Assembly: GCF_015040615.1 (NCBI RefSeq) | Contig: NZ_CP060402.1 | Span: 1,178,001-1,242,000, forward strand | Source of the DNA: Microbacterium sp. YJN-G | Lineage (GTDB): Bacteria; Actinomycetota; Actinomycetes; Actinomycetales; Microbacteriaceae | Direction: 5' to 3' | Length of the DNA stretch: 64,000 nt | Notes under the pieces: generated by a model | What the model was told of the DNA's origin: nothing | Databases searched by the model: none | What the model saw: the letters and a program-made list of their open reading frames with translations, nothing else | Shown: positions 1 through 8,193 of the stretch, one piece after another | Position numbering within the stretch: the stretch's first letter is position 1 | How the letters are laid out: each line of letters begins with the position of its first letter | Position numbers and translations under genes: made by a program

Positions 1-220
1 TGCGGCAGGCCTCGCGGACGGCGACCATCTCGGCGTGGCCCGAGATGTCGGTGTCCTTGATGACGGTGTTGCCGATCGCCACGACGATCTCGCCGTCGGC
101 GTTGACGAGGGTCGCGCCGAACGGGCCACCGGTGCCGGCGCGCATCCCGTCGATGGTCACCTCGACCGCCGGGCCGAAGTACGAGTCGAGCACTTCGGCG
201 GAGGGGGTGGTGTCAGTCAT
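1..220 (-). CDS. Nucleoside/guanine deaminase-like protein, cytidine deaminase fold (partial)
   Basis: This is the N-terminal 73 residues of a zinc deaminase; the rest lies beyond the left edge. It shows the GGPFGA segment and the HAEMVAVREAC signature, in which His is a zinc ligand and Glu the proton shuttle. This layout is typical of GuaD-type guanine deaminases and tRNA adenosine deaminases, and the cysteine pair of the zinc site is expected in the missing part. The ATG at 220 follows a good AGAAGGAG ribosome binding site. It is the last visible gene of a minus-strand run that starts with two nucleobase permeases and an oxamate carbamoyltransferase module, so deamination of a purine or related base for nitrogen is likely. 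The substrate is inferred from context. Confidence 0.75.
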   Translation of the reverse strand, partial: MTDTTPSAEVLDSYFGPAVEVTIDGMRAGTGGPFGATLVNADGEIVVAIGNTVIKDTDISGHAEMVAVREACR

Positions 221-254
221 TGCTCTCTCCTTCTGTGGTTGCGGCGGATGCCGG

Positions 255-1763
255 TCAGTTGCTGCTCTTGGATGCGGACAGCGTCAGGATGGCGTAGCCG
301 ACGAAGCCCACGATCAGGCCCGAGAAGAACGCCAGGTTGTTCACCTGCGCCAGGAACTCGACGCTCGAGACTCCGGGCACGCGGCCGATCATGGTGATCA
401 CGAAGCTCGCGATCAGTACGCCCAGGGCGCGCCAGTTGTACGCCGGCAGCGATCCCTTCTGACCGCCCTTGTAGTCGGCGTAGATGCCGTCGACGTCGAG
501 GGTCTTCTTGCGCTCCACGAAGTACGAGGCGAGCATGATGCCGACGATCGGGCCGAACATCGAGCCGATGAGCGAGTAGAACAGGAACAGCGCGTCGGTG
601 TTCTCGACGAACTGCCACGGCAGGATCAGCGTGCCGATGACGGCGGCGAGGATCGCACCGCGCTTGAGCGTGAACAGCTTCGGCAGCTGAGCGGTCAGCT
701 GCAGACCGGCCGGCAGCATGTTGCCGAAGACGACGAAGGCGACAGCGCCGACGTTCATCGCCAGGATCAGGAGCACGACGACGAACGGGTTGCCGACGCC
801 CTCGTTGATGGCCTGGATGAAGACGCCGGGACGGTTGATGTCGAAGTCGCCGCCCGAGACGACCTGCAGGGCGGCCACGAACGAGACCGTGACCAGCGCG
901 AACAGGATGTACGAGCCGATCACGCCGATGGGGAACCCGATGGCAGGGGCCTTCATCGAGGTGGCGTTGCGGGTGTAGTCGCCGGTGTTGACGATGGGTC
1001 CCGCCCAGTTCGACACCAGGATCGACACGCAGGTGATGAAGATCAGCGGGGTGACGGGGGAGTCGACCACACGGGTGGAGAACACCTCTCCGAGACCGCC
1101 CGCGTTGACCACGGCCAGCACCACGGCGATCACGACGAGGATGTAGACCGCCGGGTTCGCCCAGTTGCTGAACTTGCCGAGGAACGCCTGGCCGCCCAGG
1201 AACAGGCCGACGGTGATCACCCAGGTGATCAGGTACGAGATGGCGGTCGGGATCGGCAGGCCGAGGATGTCGGCGCCGCCCCCGATGTTCATGTATCCGG
1301 GCCAGATGGTCTCGAAGACGACGTCGAAGGCCTGTGCCGACGAGACGCTCGTGATGCCGAAGAACATGAAGCCGGCGATGATGCCGCGCACCCAGGTGGG
1401 CACCAGCGCGCCCTTGTGGCCGAAGGCCTCTCGCAGCTGCATCGCGAACGGCACGCCGTACTTGGCGGCGGCCTGTCCGTTGAGGATGTAGCCGATCGAG
1501 ACGATCACCGCGGCGGTCATGATGGCGCCGACCACCTGCCAGGCGTTCAGGCCCAGCGCGAAGAAGGTCATGACGGTGAAGTAGGACAGGATGTTGTGGA
1601 TCGGCCCCATCCACACGGTGATGAACTGCGGGGTCTTCCAGGTGCGATCCTTGGGACGGATCGGCAGCACATCATCGGCATAACCGCGCGCCGAATACTC
1701 GGCGATGCGCTCGGCGCCGGGGTCGACCAGCTGCGGGTCGATTGCGGGTGCGGACATGGTCAT
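255..1763 (-). CDS. NCS1 family nucleobase:cation symporter (cytosine/purine permease-like)
   Basis: The 502-residue protein is an integral membrane transporter with about twelve hydrophobic segments, the usual size for nucleobase:cation symporter-1. A hydrophilic N-terminus is followed by RTWKTPQFITVWMGPIHN, a form of the first-helix region of NCS1 carriers, and by a NWAGPIVNTGDYTRN segment resembling the conserved helix 6 region. The family imports cytosine, uracil, purines, allantoin or hydantoins with Na+ or H+. The gene lies 34 bp upstream of the deaminase, which points to import and deamination of one base. An in-frame ATG at 1757 is an alternative start; neither has an ideal ribosome binding site. 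A strong hairpin separates it from the upstream NCS2 gene. Exact substrate unknown. Confidence 0.88.
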   Translation of the reverse strand: MTMSAPAIDPQLVDPGAERIAEYSARGYADDVLPIRPKDRTWKTPQFITVWMGPIHNILSYFTVMTFFALGLNAWQVVGAIMTAAVIVSIGYILNGQAAAKYGVPFAMQLREAFGHKGALVPTWVRGIIAGFMFFGITSVSSAQAFDVVFETIWPGYMNIGGGADILGLPIPTAISYLITWVITVGLFLGGQAFLGKFSNWANPAVYILVVIAVVLAVVNAGGLGEVFSTRVVDSPVTPLIFITCVSILVSNWAGPIVNTGDYTRNATSMKAPAIGFPIGVIGSYILFALVTVSFVAALQVVSGGDFDINRPGVFIQAINEGVGNPFVVVLLILAMNVGAVAFVVFGNMLPAGLQLTAQLPKLFTLKRGAILAAVIGTLILPWQFVENTDALFLFYSLIGSMFGPIVGIMLASYFVERKKTLDVDGIYADYKGGQKGSLPAYNWRALGVLIASFVITMIGRVPGVSSVEFLAQVNNLAFFSGLIVGFVGYAILTLSASKSSN

Positions 1764-1795
1764 CCGTTTCTCTCTGCACCGGTGTTCGGTGTTGT

Positions 1796-1830
1796 GGCGG
1801 GTCCGGGAGCGGTGCTCTCCCGGACCCGCC
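1796..1830 (-). terminator. Strong hairpin after the NCS2 permease gene
   Basis: A perfect 14-bp stem (GGCGGGTCCGGGAG paired with its complement) encloses a 7-nt loop. It lies 8 bp past the stop codon of the NCS2 permease gene on the minus strand. No U-run follows, so termination may be partial and leave some read-through into the NCS1 gene. Confidence 0.7.
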
Positions 1831-1838
1831 GGGGTGAT

Positions 1839-3470
1839 TCAGCCCTTGGAGGACTGGATCAGGGAGGGGGTGACGGCGTGGCTCAGAGTGATCTCGTCGT
1901 TGTCGGTGAACGTCACCGACTCCTTCAGGACGCGATCCTGGATCCACTTCGCCAGGAACAGCATGGCCACCATCCCGTACGCGACCAGGAACATCACGTG
2001 GGTGTCGGCCAGGGTGAACTCCGCCGGGAGGCTCGGCACCGGGGCGTGGATGATGCCGAACAGCGACAGCAGACCGGCGAGGATGCTGACGATCACACCG
2101 AGCATCGGCTTGTTCCGGATCGCGAAGATCGCGATCATGCCCCACAGCAGCGACGACAGCGGTGCGCCGTTGCCGAGCGTGGAGATACCCGCGAAGTAGG
2201 TGCCAGCCCCGTTCAGGGCCTCTGCTCCCACCTCGCCGACGTTGGTGCCGGCCGCCTTCAGCGTGTTGCTGACGAGGCTGTTGGCCCAGTTCGCGATCCA
2301 TGGGAACAGCGCGATGAAGATCACCGGCAGCTCCACCTTCGGCGTCTCACGCACCGACTGCGCGGCGGTGACGATGCCGATGTAGATCAGGATCGGCGCG
2401 ATCGCGGCCATCGGGACGACCGACAGCAGCAGCGCGCTCATGCCGAACAGGCCGACGGCGAACATCGTGATGCCGTTGAGCATCGTGTAGCCGATGCCGG
2501 CGCCCATCTCCTTGTACGCGGTGTGGCCGATGTACACGGTGACAGGGTACGGGTTGCCCATCAGGGCACCGATCATCGTCGCACCACCGTTGACCAGCAT
2601 GACCGGGCGAGCCTGGTAGTGGTCGCCTGCGGCCTCAGCGGCCTCGATGTTCTCGAGGTCGAACACGTAGTTCGCCAGCGCCAGCGGCACGGCCGAGGCG
2701 AGGAACGGACCGGCGTGCTGCAGACCCTCGAAGAAGTTGCCGATGGACACCTGCGGCGGGTGCCAGCCGGCGTGCGCGAGAGCCGACTGCACGGCCTCGG
2801 GCGTCTGCAGGCCGAAGGCCCACGCGGCGGCGGTACCGACGATCAGCAGCAGCAGGCCGGTGGGCACCTTGCCCAGGAACGGCGAGCGGCCGAACCAGTT
2901 CATGAACACGATCGCCAGCACGACGAACGCGACCACGGGGAACTGGAAGGTCTGCAGCATCGGGTTCATCGCCAGCAGCAGCAGGCCCAGACCCGCCAGA
3001 CATGCCAGTAGCACGGAGCGCGGCACGGCGCGGCGCAGCAGGTCGCCGAAGAACGATCCGACGAACAGGATCAGTCCCTCCAGGAAGCCCCAGACCAGGC
3101 CGATGCCGACCGCGAGCTCGGCATCCTGCGTGGTGGAGTACACCGGCAGGATCACCAGGAACGTCACGGTGAAGATCGACGGGGCGCTGGGCCCGGAGGG
3201 CAGGGCCACGACGTCGCCGCGGCCCTCCTTCGCCGCGAGGCGCCTGGCGAACCAGACGTACATCGATGAGGTGATCAGGATCGCCAGGCCGAACGCCGGT
3301 GCGATCCGCCCGACGACCATCCCCACCGGGAGCCCTGCCATGGTGAGCAGCGCCGTGAAGGTGATGATGTTGGTCAGGTTGTTGGTGAACAGCGCGAAGA
3401 ACGCCGCGATATCACCCTTCTTCCACCACTTCAGCTCGGTGCCCGTGCCGACGGGCGCGACGGCGGTCAC
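1839..3470 (-). CDS. NCS2-like xanthine/uracil-type permease
   Basis: The 543-residue polytopic membrane protein resembles the NCS2/AzgA group of xanthine, uracil or (hypo)xanthine permeases, with at least twelve hydrophobic helices and conserved stretches such as NLTNIITFTALL, LPSGPSAPSIFTVTFL and MGNPYPVTVYIGHTAYKEMGAG. The GTG start at 3470 overlaps the stop of the DUF1116 gene by GTGA, so translation is probably coupled. This makes it the transporter of the oxamate carbamoyltransferase operon. Import of a purine, or of a ureide degradation intermediate such as oxalurate, is the inferred role. A strong hairpin follows the stop. Confidence 0.85.
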   Translation of the reverse strand: MTAVAPVGTGTELKWWKKGDIAAFFALFTNNLTNIITFTALLTMAGLPVGMVVGRIAPAFGLAILITSSMYVWFARRLAAKEGRGDVVALPSGPSAPSIFTVTFLVILPVYSTTQDAELAVGIGLVWGFLEGLILFVGSFFGDLLRRAVPRSVLLACLAGLGLLLLAMNPMLQTFQFPVVAFVVLAIVFMNWFGRSPFLGKVPTGLLLLIVGTAAAWAFGLQTPEAVQSALAHAGWHPPQVSIGNFFEGLQHAGPFLASAVPLALANYVFDLENIEAAEAAGDHYQARPVMLVNGGATMIGALMGNPYPVTVYIGHTAYKEMGAGIGYTMLNGITMFAVGLFGMSALLLSVVPMAAIAPILIYIGIVTAAQSVRETPKVELPVIFIALFPWIANWANSLVSNTLKAAGTNVGEVGAEALNGAGTYFAGISTLGNGAPLSSLLWGMIAIFAIRNKPMLGVIVSILAGLLSLFGIIHAPVPSLPAEFTLADTHVMFLVAYGMVAMLFLAKWIQDRVLKESVTFTDNDEITLSHAVTPSLIQSSKG

Positions 3471-4891
3471 GGCTTGACCGTGTCTGCAAGGGCGCGCAGC
3501 GCCTTCTGGAAGGCCTCGACCGGCGGGTGCGTGATGCCGGCGCCGATCATGCCGATACCGGGATCCTTGTGCGCGATCGCGGTGTTGATGATCGGCAGGA
3601 TGCCGGTCTCCATGACCTTGCGCACGTCGATGCCGCTGGGCACGCCCATGAAGTCGAGCGCCGGGATCGTGATGTTCGGGTTGTTGCCGGTGGTGATGGC
3701 GTTCATCGTGCGCGAGTAGCCCATGGCCTCGTCCACGGTGCCGCCGACCAGGGCGACGATCGCGGGTGCGGCCGCCATGGCGAAGCCGCCGATGCCGAAC
3801 GTCTCGGTGATGGCCGAGTCGCCCATGTCCAGGCCCGAGTCGGCCGGGGTGTACCCGGCGAACATCGGCCCGATGACCTCCTGTGCGGGGCCGGTGAACC
3901 ACTGACCGCCGGTGCCGGAGACGCGGATGCCGAAGTCGACGCCGTTGCGTGCCATCGTCGTGACGACGGTGGAGTTCTCGATGCCGTTCGCAGCATCCAT
4001 CGACGCCTTCGCCGCGACCATCCAGGTCGGCCCGGAGAAGTAGTCCGAGGACGCGACGAAGTCGAAGACCTCGCGCTTCTCCTTGGTGGTGAAGTCCGTC
4101 TCGAGGATGTACGGGGCCAGCGCCTGGATCAGCAGGGTGGTGCCTGCGACGTTGCGGTTGTGCGCCTCGTCACCCATGTGCAGGGCTTGCGAGAGCAGCA
4201 GACGCAGGTCGAGACCCTCCTCGTTCAGCGCCATGGCGCCGGCGAGGACGGGACCGAACACGTCGCGCATCCAGTTCAGGCGGTCGATGACCGACTGGTC
4301 GTTCGCACCGAAGCGCAGGATCTTCGACAGCTGCTCCGACAGGTTCGTGTACGCGGTGTTGCCGTACGCGCGGTTGGTGACCTTGTGCACCCACATGCTC
4401 GCACTGGTGACGCCTGCCATCGAGCCGACCGACTGGTGCTCGTGGCAGGGGGCGAAGGTGATCTCGCCGGAGGCGGCGAGCTCGAACGCCTCGTCGACGT
4501 CCTTCGCGAGACCCTCGAACACCAGCGCACCGGTGACGGCGCCCTTCATGGGGCCCGACATCCGGGTGAACTCGATCGGGGGACCGGCGTGCAGGATCGT
4601 CTTCTTCGTCATGCCAGGCACCGTGTCCAGCGCCTGGCCGAAGCCCTCCAGGAACGGCTGCGAGCCGAGGATGCGCTCCAGCGCGACCTGGTTGGCGGCG
4701 TCGATCTTCTCGGCGACCGCCGGGTCCTCGAGGCGGCTGAGCGCGGCGATGACCTCGGGGTCCCCGCCGCCCGGCGGGGTCCAGTCCATCAGCACGGGCG
4801 CGACGCCCTGGGCCTTCAGGTCATCGGCGAACATGTCGAGACCGAGGTTCACCGGCTTCAGCTCGGTGGAGAACAGATCGTTGACACTCAT
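3467..4891 (-). CDS. allG: DUF1116 family protein, oxamate carbamoyltransferase subunit AllG
   Basis: The 474-residue protein belongs to the DUF1116 (YlbE/AllG) family. In Escherichia coli, FdrA, YlbE and YlbF (AllF, AllG, AllH) form the oxamate carbamoyltransferase that phosphorolyses oxalurate to oxamate and carbamoyl phosphate at the end of anaerobic allantoin breakdown. Family-like stretches here include GPPIEFTRMSGPMKGA, FAPCHEHQSVGSMAGVTSASM and GQWFTGPAQEVIGPMF. The start codon overlaps the FdrA stop as TGATG and the end overlaps the permease start as GTGA, so the three genes are tightly coupled. All four module genes (fdrA, DUF1116, DUF2877, carbamate kinase) are together here, which supports the assignment. 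The real substrate in this organism is inferred. Confidence 0.85.
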   Translation of the reverse strand: MSVNDLFSTELKPVNLGLDMFADDLKAQGVAPVLMDWTPPGGGDPEVIAALSRLEDPAVAEKIDAANQVALERILGSQPFLEGFGQALDTVPGMTKKTILHAGPPIEFTRMSGPMKGAVTGALVFEGLAKDVDEAFELAASGEITFAPCHEHQSVGSMAGVTSASMWVHKVTNRAYGNTAYTNLSEQLSKILRFGANDQSVIDRLNWMRDVFGPVLAGAMALNEEGLDLRLLLSQALHMGDEAHNRNVAGTTLLIQALAPYILETDFTTKEKREVFDFVASSDYFSGPTWMVAAKASMDAANGIENSTVVTTMARNGVDFGIRVSGTGGQWFTGPAQEVIGPMFAGYTPADSGLDMGDSAITETFGIGGFAMAAAPAIVALVGGTVDEAMGYSRTMNAITTGNNPNITIPALDFMGVPSGIDVRKVMETGILPIINTAIAHKDPGIGMIGAGITHPPVEAFQKALRALADTVKP

Positions 4892-6441
4892 CAGTTGTCA
4901 CCCTTCGCGACGAATTCACGGGCCAGCAGGCCGAGGTTGGTGGAGGAGGAGGCGATGGTCACGCCGGCGGCCTCGAGCTTGGCCACCTGGTCGGCGATCG
5001 CCGGGGTGTCCAGGTCGGTGCCGAGGACGTAGCCGAGGATCTCGAGGTGCTGGCCGCGTGCGGCGGCCTTCGCCTTGGCCTCGGTGATCGCCGGGATGGT
5101 CACGCCCACGGGGTCCTCGTGCGAGCCGAAGCCGAGCACGAAGTCCATCGCGATGACGCCGACCTCCGGGTCGTCCGCCTCCTGGACGATGCGCTGCAGA
5201 CGCAGCGACGGGTCGATCATGGGGTGCGGACGGCCGTTGGTGAAGTCGTCGTCGCCCATGTCGAGGAAGGTGTGCTCCTTCGAGTCATCCATCGCGCCGA
5301 TCCGGTAGGCCGGGTCCTTCTGGATGTTGGAGTACACGTTGTCGTACTTGGCGAGAGCCGCGAACATCGACTCGTCGCACAGCGTGCCGCCGCAGAACAG
5401 ACCGCGGACGTACTTCTGCTCGGGAGCGAGCTTGGCGCGCACCTCTTCGATCAGCGGCAGGTTCAGCGGGTGCTTGTCGAGGGTCGACTCGTCGATGCCG
5501 GACGCCACCACGGCGGCGATGGCGAGCGGCTTGGTGCCCTCGGTGACCATCGTCACGTTGTCGTAGCCCGACTCGGTGCGGTCCGAGCCGAGGAAAGTGA
5601 CGAACACCGGCTTGGATGCTGCGCCGGCGACGGCGAGCACCTTCTCGGCGACCTCTTCGGCCGGGGGCTTGGAGATGAGCGCGATGACCTTGGTCTCGGG
5701 GTCGGCGTCGAGGGCCTTGATGCCGTCGATCATCGAGATGCCGCCGATCTCGGTGGACAGGTCGCGGCCGCCGGTGCCCAGCAGCTGCGAGACGCCGCCG
5801 CCGAAGTCATGGATGCGCACCGAGAGCTCCTGGCTGCCGGTGCCCGAGGCCCCGACGATGCCGATGCTGCCGCGGCGCACCGCGTTGGCGAAGGCGAGAC
5901 CGACGCCGTTGATGATCGCGGTGCCGCAGTCGGGTCCCATCACCAGCAGGCCGTTCTCGTGCGCGAGGTTCTTCAGCGACAGCTCGTCCTCGACCGACAC
6001 GTTGTCGGAGAAGATCATGACGTTCTTGCCGGCGTTCAGTGCCTTGCGCGCCTCGCGGGCGGCGAAGGCGCCGTTGACCGAGATGAGCACGAGGTTGCTG
6101 TCGGGTGCCTCGGCGAACGCGCCGTCGAGCGTGCGGTAGCGCACCTCGGCGGCGCCGCCTGCGCTCTTGCTCTTGCGGGCGAGGATGTCGTCGACGGCCT
6201 GCACTGCGGCCTCGATGGTGTCAGCGCTGGCGTCGATGACGATCATGAGGTCGCTGGGCTTGGCCGCGTCGATGGCGGGGTCCTCCACGCCGACGTTGAG
6301 CAGCACCTCCTTGTTCATCGGGGTCGCCATGCCGAGCAGCGCCTGCGTGACGCCGTCGACGGCGTTCGCCTTGGTGCTCATCGACATGAGCGAGACCGAA
6401 TCGATGTAGGTGTTCTTCCTGATTTCGATGTGCCTGGTCAT
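4891..6441 (-). CDS. fdrA: FdrA family protein, oxamate carbamoyltransferase subunit AllF
   Basis: The 516-residue protein belongs to the FdrA family, related to the succinyl-CoA synthetase alpha subunit. It has a Rossmann-like core with VIDASADT near residue 70, MGPDCGTAI, the nucleotide-binding style loop GIVGASGTGSQELSVRI, and GYVLGTDLDTPAIADQV near the C-terminus. In E. coli FdrA is the AllF subunit of oxamate carbamoyltransferase. The ATG at 6441 is preceded by GGAAGGA at good spacing and begins MTRHIEIRKNTY, as expected for the family; earlier in-frame codons add an unrelated basic tail and were rejected. It lies 20 bp after the AllH-ankyrin gene and overlaps the DUF1116 gene by one base. 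Confidence 0.88.
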   Translation of the reverse strand: MTRHIEIRKNTYIDSVSLMSMSTKANAVDGVTQALLGMATPMNKEVLLNVGVEDPAIDAAKPSDLMIVIDASADTIEAAVQAVDDILARKSKSAGGAAEVRYRTLDGAFAEAPDSNLVLISVNGAFAAREARKALNAGKNVMIFSDNVSVEDELSLKNLAHENGLLVMGPDCGTAIINGVGLAFANAVRRGSIGIVGASGTGSQELSVRIHDFGGGVSQLLGTGGRDLSTEIGGISMIDGIKALDADPETKVIALISKPPAEEVAEKVLAVAGAASKPVFVTFLGSDRTESGYDNVTMVTEGTKPLAIAAVVASGIDESTLDKHPLNLPLIEEVRAKLAPEQKYVRGLFCGGTLCDESMFAALAKYDNVYSNIQKDPAYRIGAMDDSKEHTFLDMGDDDFTNGRPHPMIDPSLRLQRIVQEADDPEVGVIAMDFVLGFGSHEDPVGVTIPAITEAKAKAAARGQHLEILGYVLGTDLDTPAIADQVAKLEAAGVTIASSSTNLGLLAREFVAKGDN

Positions 6442-6461
6442 CGTGTTCCTTCCGGGTGGGG

Positions 6462-8048
6462 TCAGGCCTGGTGGCGCTCGAGGATGGCGACGATCTCGTC
6501 GAAGCCGCGCTTGCGCGCGAGTTCGATCGGGGGCACGCCCCATTCGTCGGTCATGCCGGGCTTGGCGCCGTGGGCGAGGAGCAGCTCGACGGTCTGCTGG
6601 CGGATCGGACCGCCGTCACCGAGGATGATCGTCTCGATCAGCGCGGTCCAGCCGAGCGTGTTGGTGAGGTTGACGTTGATGTTCGTGTTCTCGAGGAGGT
6701 AGCGCACGATCTCGAGGTGCCCCTTCTCGGCGGCCGGCGTCAGGCCGTTCCCGCCGAACCGGGTGAGGCGCTTCAGATCCGCGCCGGCCTCGACCATGAC
6801 CTTCACGAGCTCGATGTCGTTGAAGATGCAGCCGTGGATGAACGGGTTGAAGCAGGTCTGGTCCTGGGCGTCGATGTCGACGCCCTCGGCGATCAGCGCG
6901 CGGACGACATCGAGGTGCCCGCCGCGTGCGGCGCGCAGGATCGCGGTCGCCTCCTCGCGGTCGAGCGCGTTCTTGTCGGCCCCGTCGGCGAGGGCGGCGC
7001 GCACGCCGTCCAGGTCGCCGGCGGATGCGGCCTCCAGGTAGCGCTGGTCTGCGCTGTTGTCTGTCATCGGGTGATCTCCTTCTTTCGTGGATGCATGTGG
7101 ATCGGCGCCGTCGCCCCGCTCCGGGTCGGATGAGGTCTCGTGCGCACCGGCTTCGATCTCGAGAGCGAGACGGATGCCGGTGAGCAGGTCGGCTCCCGAG
7201 CTGTGGCCGATGGCGAGGATGCGCGCGGCGGCATCCTCCAGCGCATGCGGGTCGCGAGCCTGCAGGGCGGCGACGAGGTCGTGCATGCTGTGCCGCCCGC
7301 GCGCACTCAGGGCGGCGCGGATGGTCGTGGCGCTCAGCAGGGTCGTGCGCGATTCGTGGGCGGCGACGCCGGCGGTCAGCGCGGGCAGCATGCGGTTCAG
7401 CCGCATCCCGGGCTGGGCGGCGAGGAATCCGAATCCGGTGAGGATGTCGTCGCCGGATGGGGTGAGCCCCTCACCCAGGCCCATCAGCCTGCCCACGGCG
7501 GCTTCGATGGCATCCTCGTCGAGCGCACCGCGCAGCGCCGCGCCGGCGGCTGCGCGCAGTCCGTCGACGCCCGCGTCGAGGAGGGCGGCGCTGGCGCGGC
7601 CGAACGGGGTCTGCGGCGCCGGTGCTGCGGCGGCCGCGCCGAGCGCCTCCCGGGCCAGGAGCAGCTCGGCCGAACCCAGTGCGGAGAGGTCTGCGGATGC
7701 CGGCACCCAGGGGGTTCCCCCGGCCCAGCGGATCAGCACCTCGCCGTCTGCGGTGCGGATGCGGATGCCGTCGGCGCCGGCCGTCGCGCGTGCGCCCTCA
7801 TGCAGGGTGAGTCGTGCCCAGTCGGCGGGGGAGAGGCGGATGGTCCACGGTGCGTCGTCGAACTCCGCGCTGATCACGGCCACGAGCAGTCCGCCCAGCA
7901 GCACGTTCGCGGCGCGCCGGTGCACGGAATGCACGGAACCGGCCACGGCGGTCGCCGGATGACGGACTGCAGCGCCTGAGAGCGTCTCCTCAAGCGCTGC
8001 ATCCCATGACACCGCGTTGAGGGCGGTGAGGGCTGCGACGGGGGTCAT
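6462..8048 (-). CDS. allH: DUF2877 (AllH) domain fused in frame to ankyrin repeats
   Basis: The 528-residue reading frame joins two proteins. Residues 1 to about 300 are a DUF2877 (YlbF/AllH) domain with its hallmark GLGEGLTPSGDDILTGFGF; this is the third subunit of the oxamate carbamoyltransferase complex. A low-complexity linker rich in Asp, Glu and Ser follows. Residues 328 to 528 form four to five ankyrin repeats, for example GGHLDVVRALIAEGVDIDAQ and KGHLEIVRYLLENTNINVN. AllH homologues usually lack ankyrin repeats. No stop codon separates the parts, yet a near-perfect ribosome binding site precedes the ATG at 7067, so both a fusion and a separate 201-residue ankyrin protein could be made. 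The first gene of the operon, it starts at 8048 after AGGAGAG. Confidence 0.82.
   Translation of the reverse strand: MTPVAALTALNAVSWDAALEETLSGAAVRHPATAVAGSVHSVHRRAANVLLGGLLVAVISAEFDDAPWTIRLSPADWARLTLHEGARATAGADGIRIRTADGEVLIRWAGGTPWVPASADLSALGSAELLLAREALGAAAAAPAPQTPFGRASAALLDAGVDGLRAAAGAALRGALDEDAIEAAVGRLMGLGEGLTPSGDDILTGFGFLAAQPGMRLNRMLPALTAGVAAHESRTTLLSATTIRAALSARGRHSMHDLVAALQARDPHALEDAAARILAIGHSSGADLLTGIRLALEIEAGAHETSSDPERGDGADPHASTKEGDHPMTDNSADQRYLEAASAGDLDGVRAALADGADKNALDREEATAILRAARGGHLDVVRALIAEGVDIDAQDQTCFNPFIHGCIFNDIELVKVMVEAGADLKRLTRFGGNGLTPAAEKGHLEIVRYLLENTNINVNLTNTLGWTALIETIILGDGGPIRQQTVELLLAHGAKPGMTDEWGVPPIELARKRGFDEIVAILERHQA
7065..7081 (-). promoter_or_regulatory. Internal ribosome binding site and ATG for a free ankyrin-repeat protein
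   Basis: On the minus strand AAGGAG (7076-7081) lies 8 nt before an in-frame ATG at 7067, which begins MTDNSADQRYLEAA, a natural ankyrin-protein N-terminus. The site is stronger than those of most genes here. It suggests that the ankyrin part (6462-7067, 201 residues) was originally a separate gene and may still be translated alone. Confidence 0.6.
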
Positions 8049-8105
8049 CGTCTTCTCTCCTGAGCCTTGTGCACGTGGTTCGCGTGCTCGGCTGTGTATT
8101 TTCTA

Positions 8106-8155
8106 CGGTATACCATTACGGCTAATGGGATACCATTTGTAAGTCTGGCATACCA
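8106..8155. promoter_or_regulatory. Three 20-bp-phased TGGNATACCA operator repeats
   Basis: Within the divergent region between the AllH-ankyrin operon and the carbamate kinase gene, CGGTATACCA (8106-8115), TGGGATACCA (8126-8135) and TGGCATACCA (8146-8155) are spaced exactly 20 bp apart, about two helical turns. TGGTATACCA is a perfect palindrome of the type bound by FadR-subfamily GntR regulators (compare UxuR TTGGTATACCAA). The FCD-type GntR protein encoded at 9206 is the obvious candidate ligand, which could act on both promoters. Confidence 0.65.
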
Positions 8156-8193
8156 CGCCGACTTCATCCACCGTGAAAAAAGGGAGAACCCAC

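Noticed and set aside
45..3011. Long open frame opposite the permease genes, coding for an Arg/Asp/His-rich product
   Set aside because: It is a mirror of two clear membrane-protein genes on the other strand, a typical high-GC artefact. The product has no domain or hydrophobic pattern.
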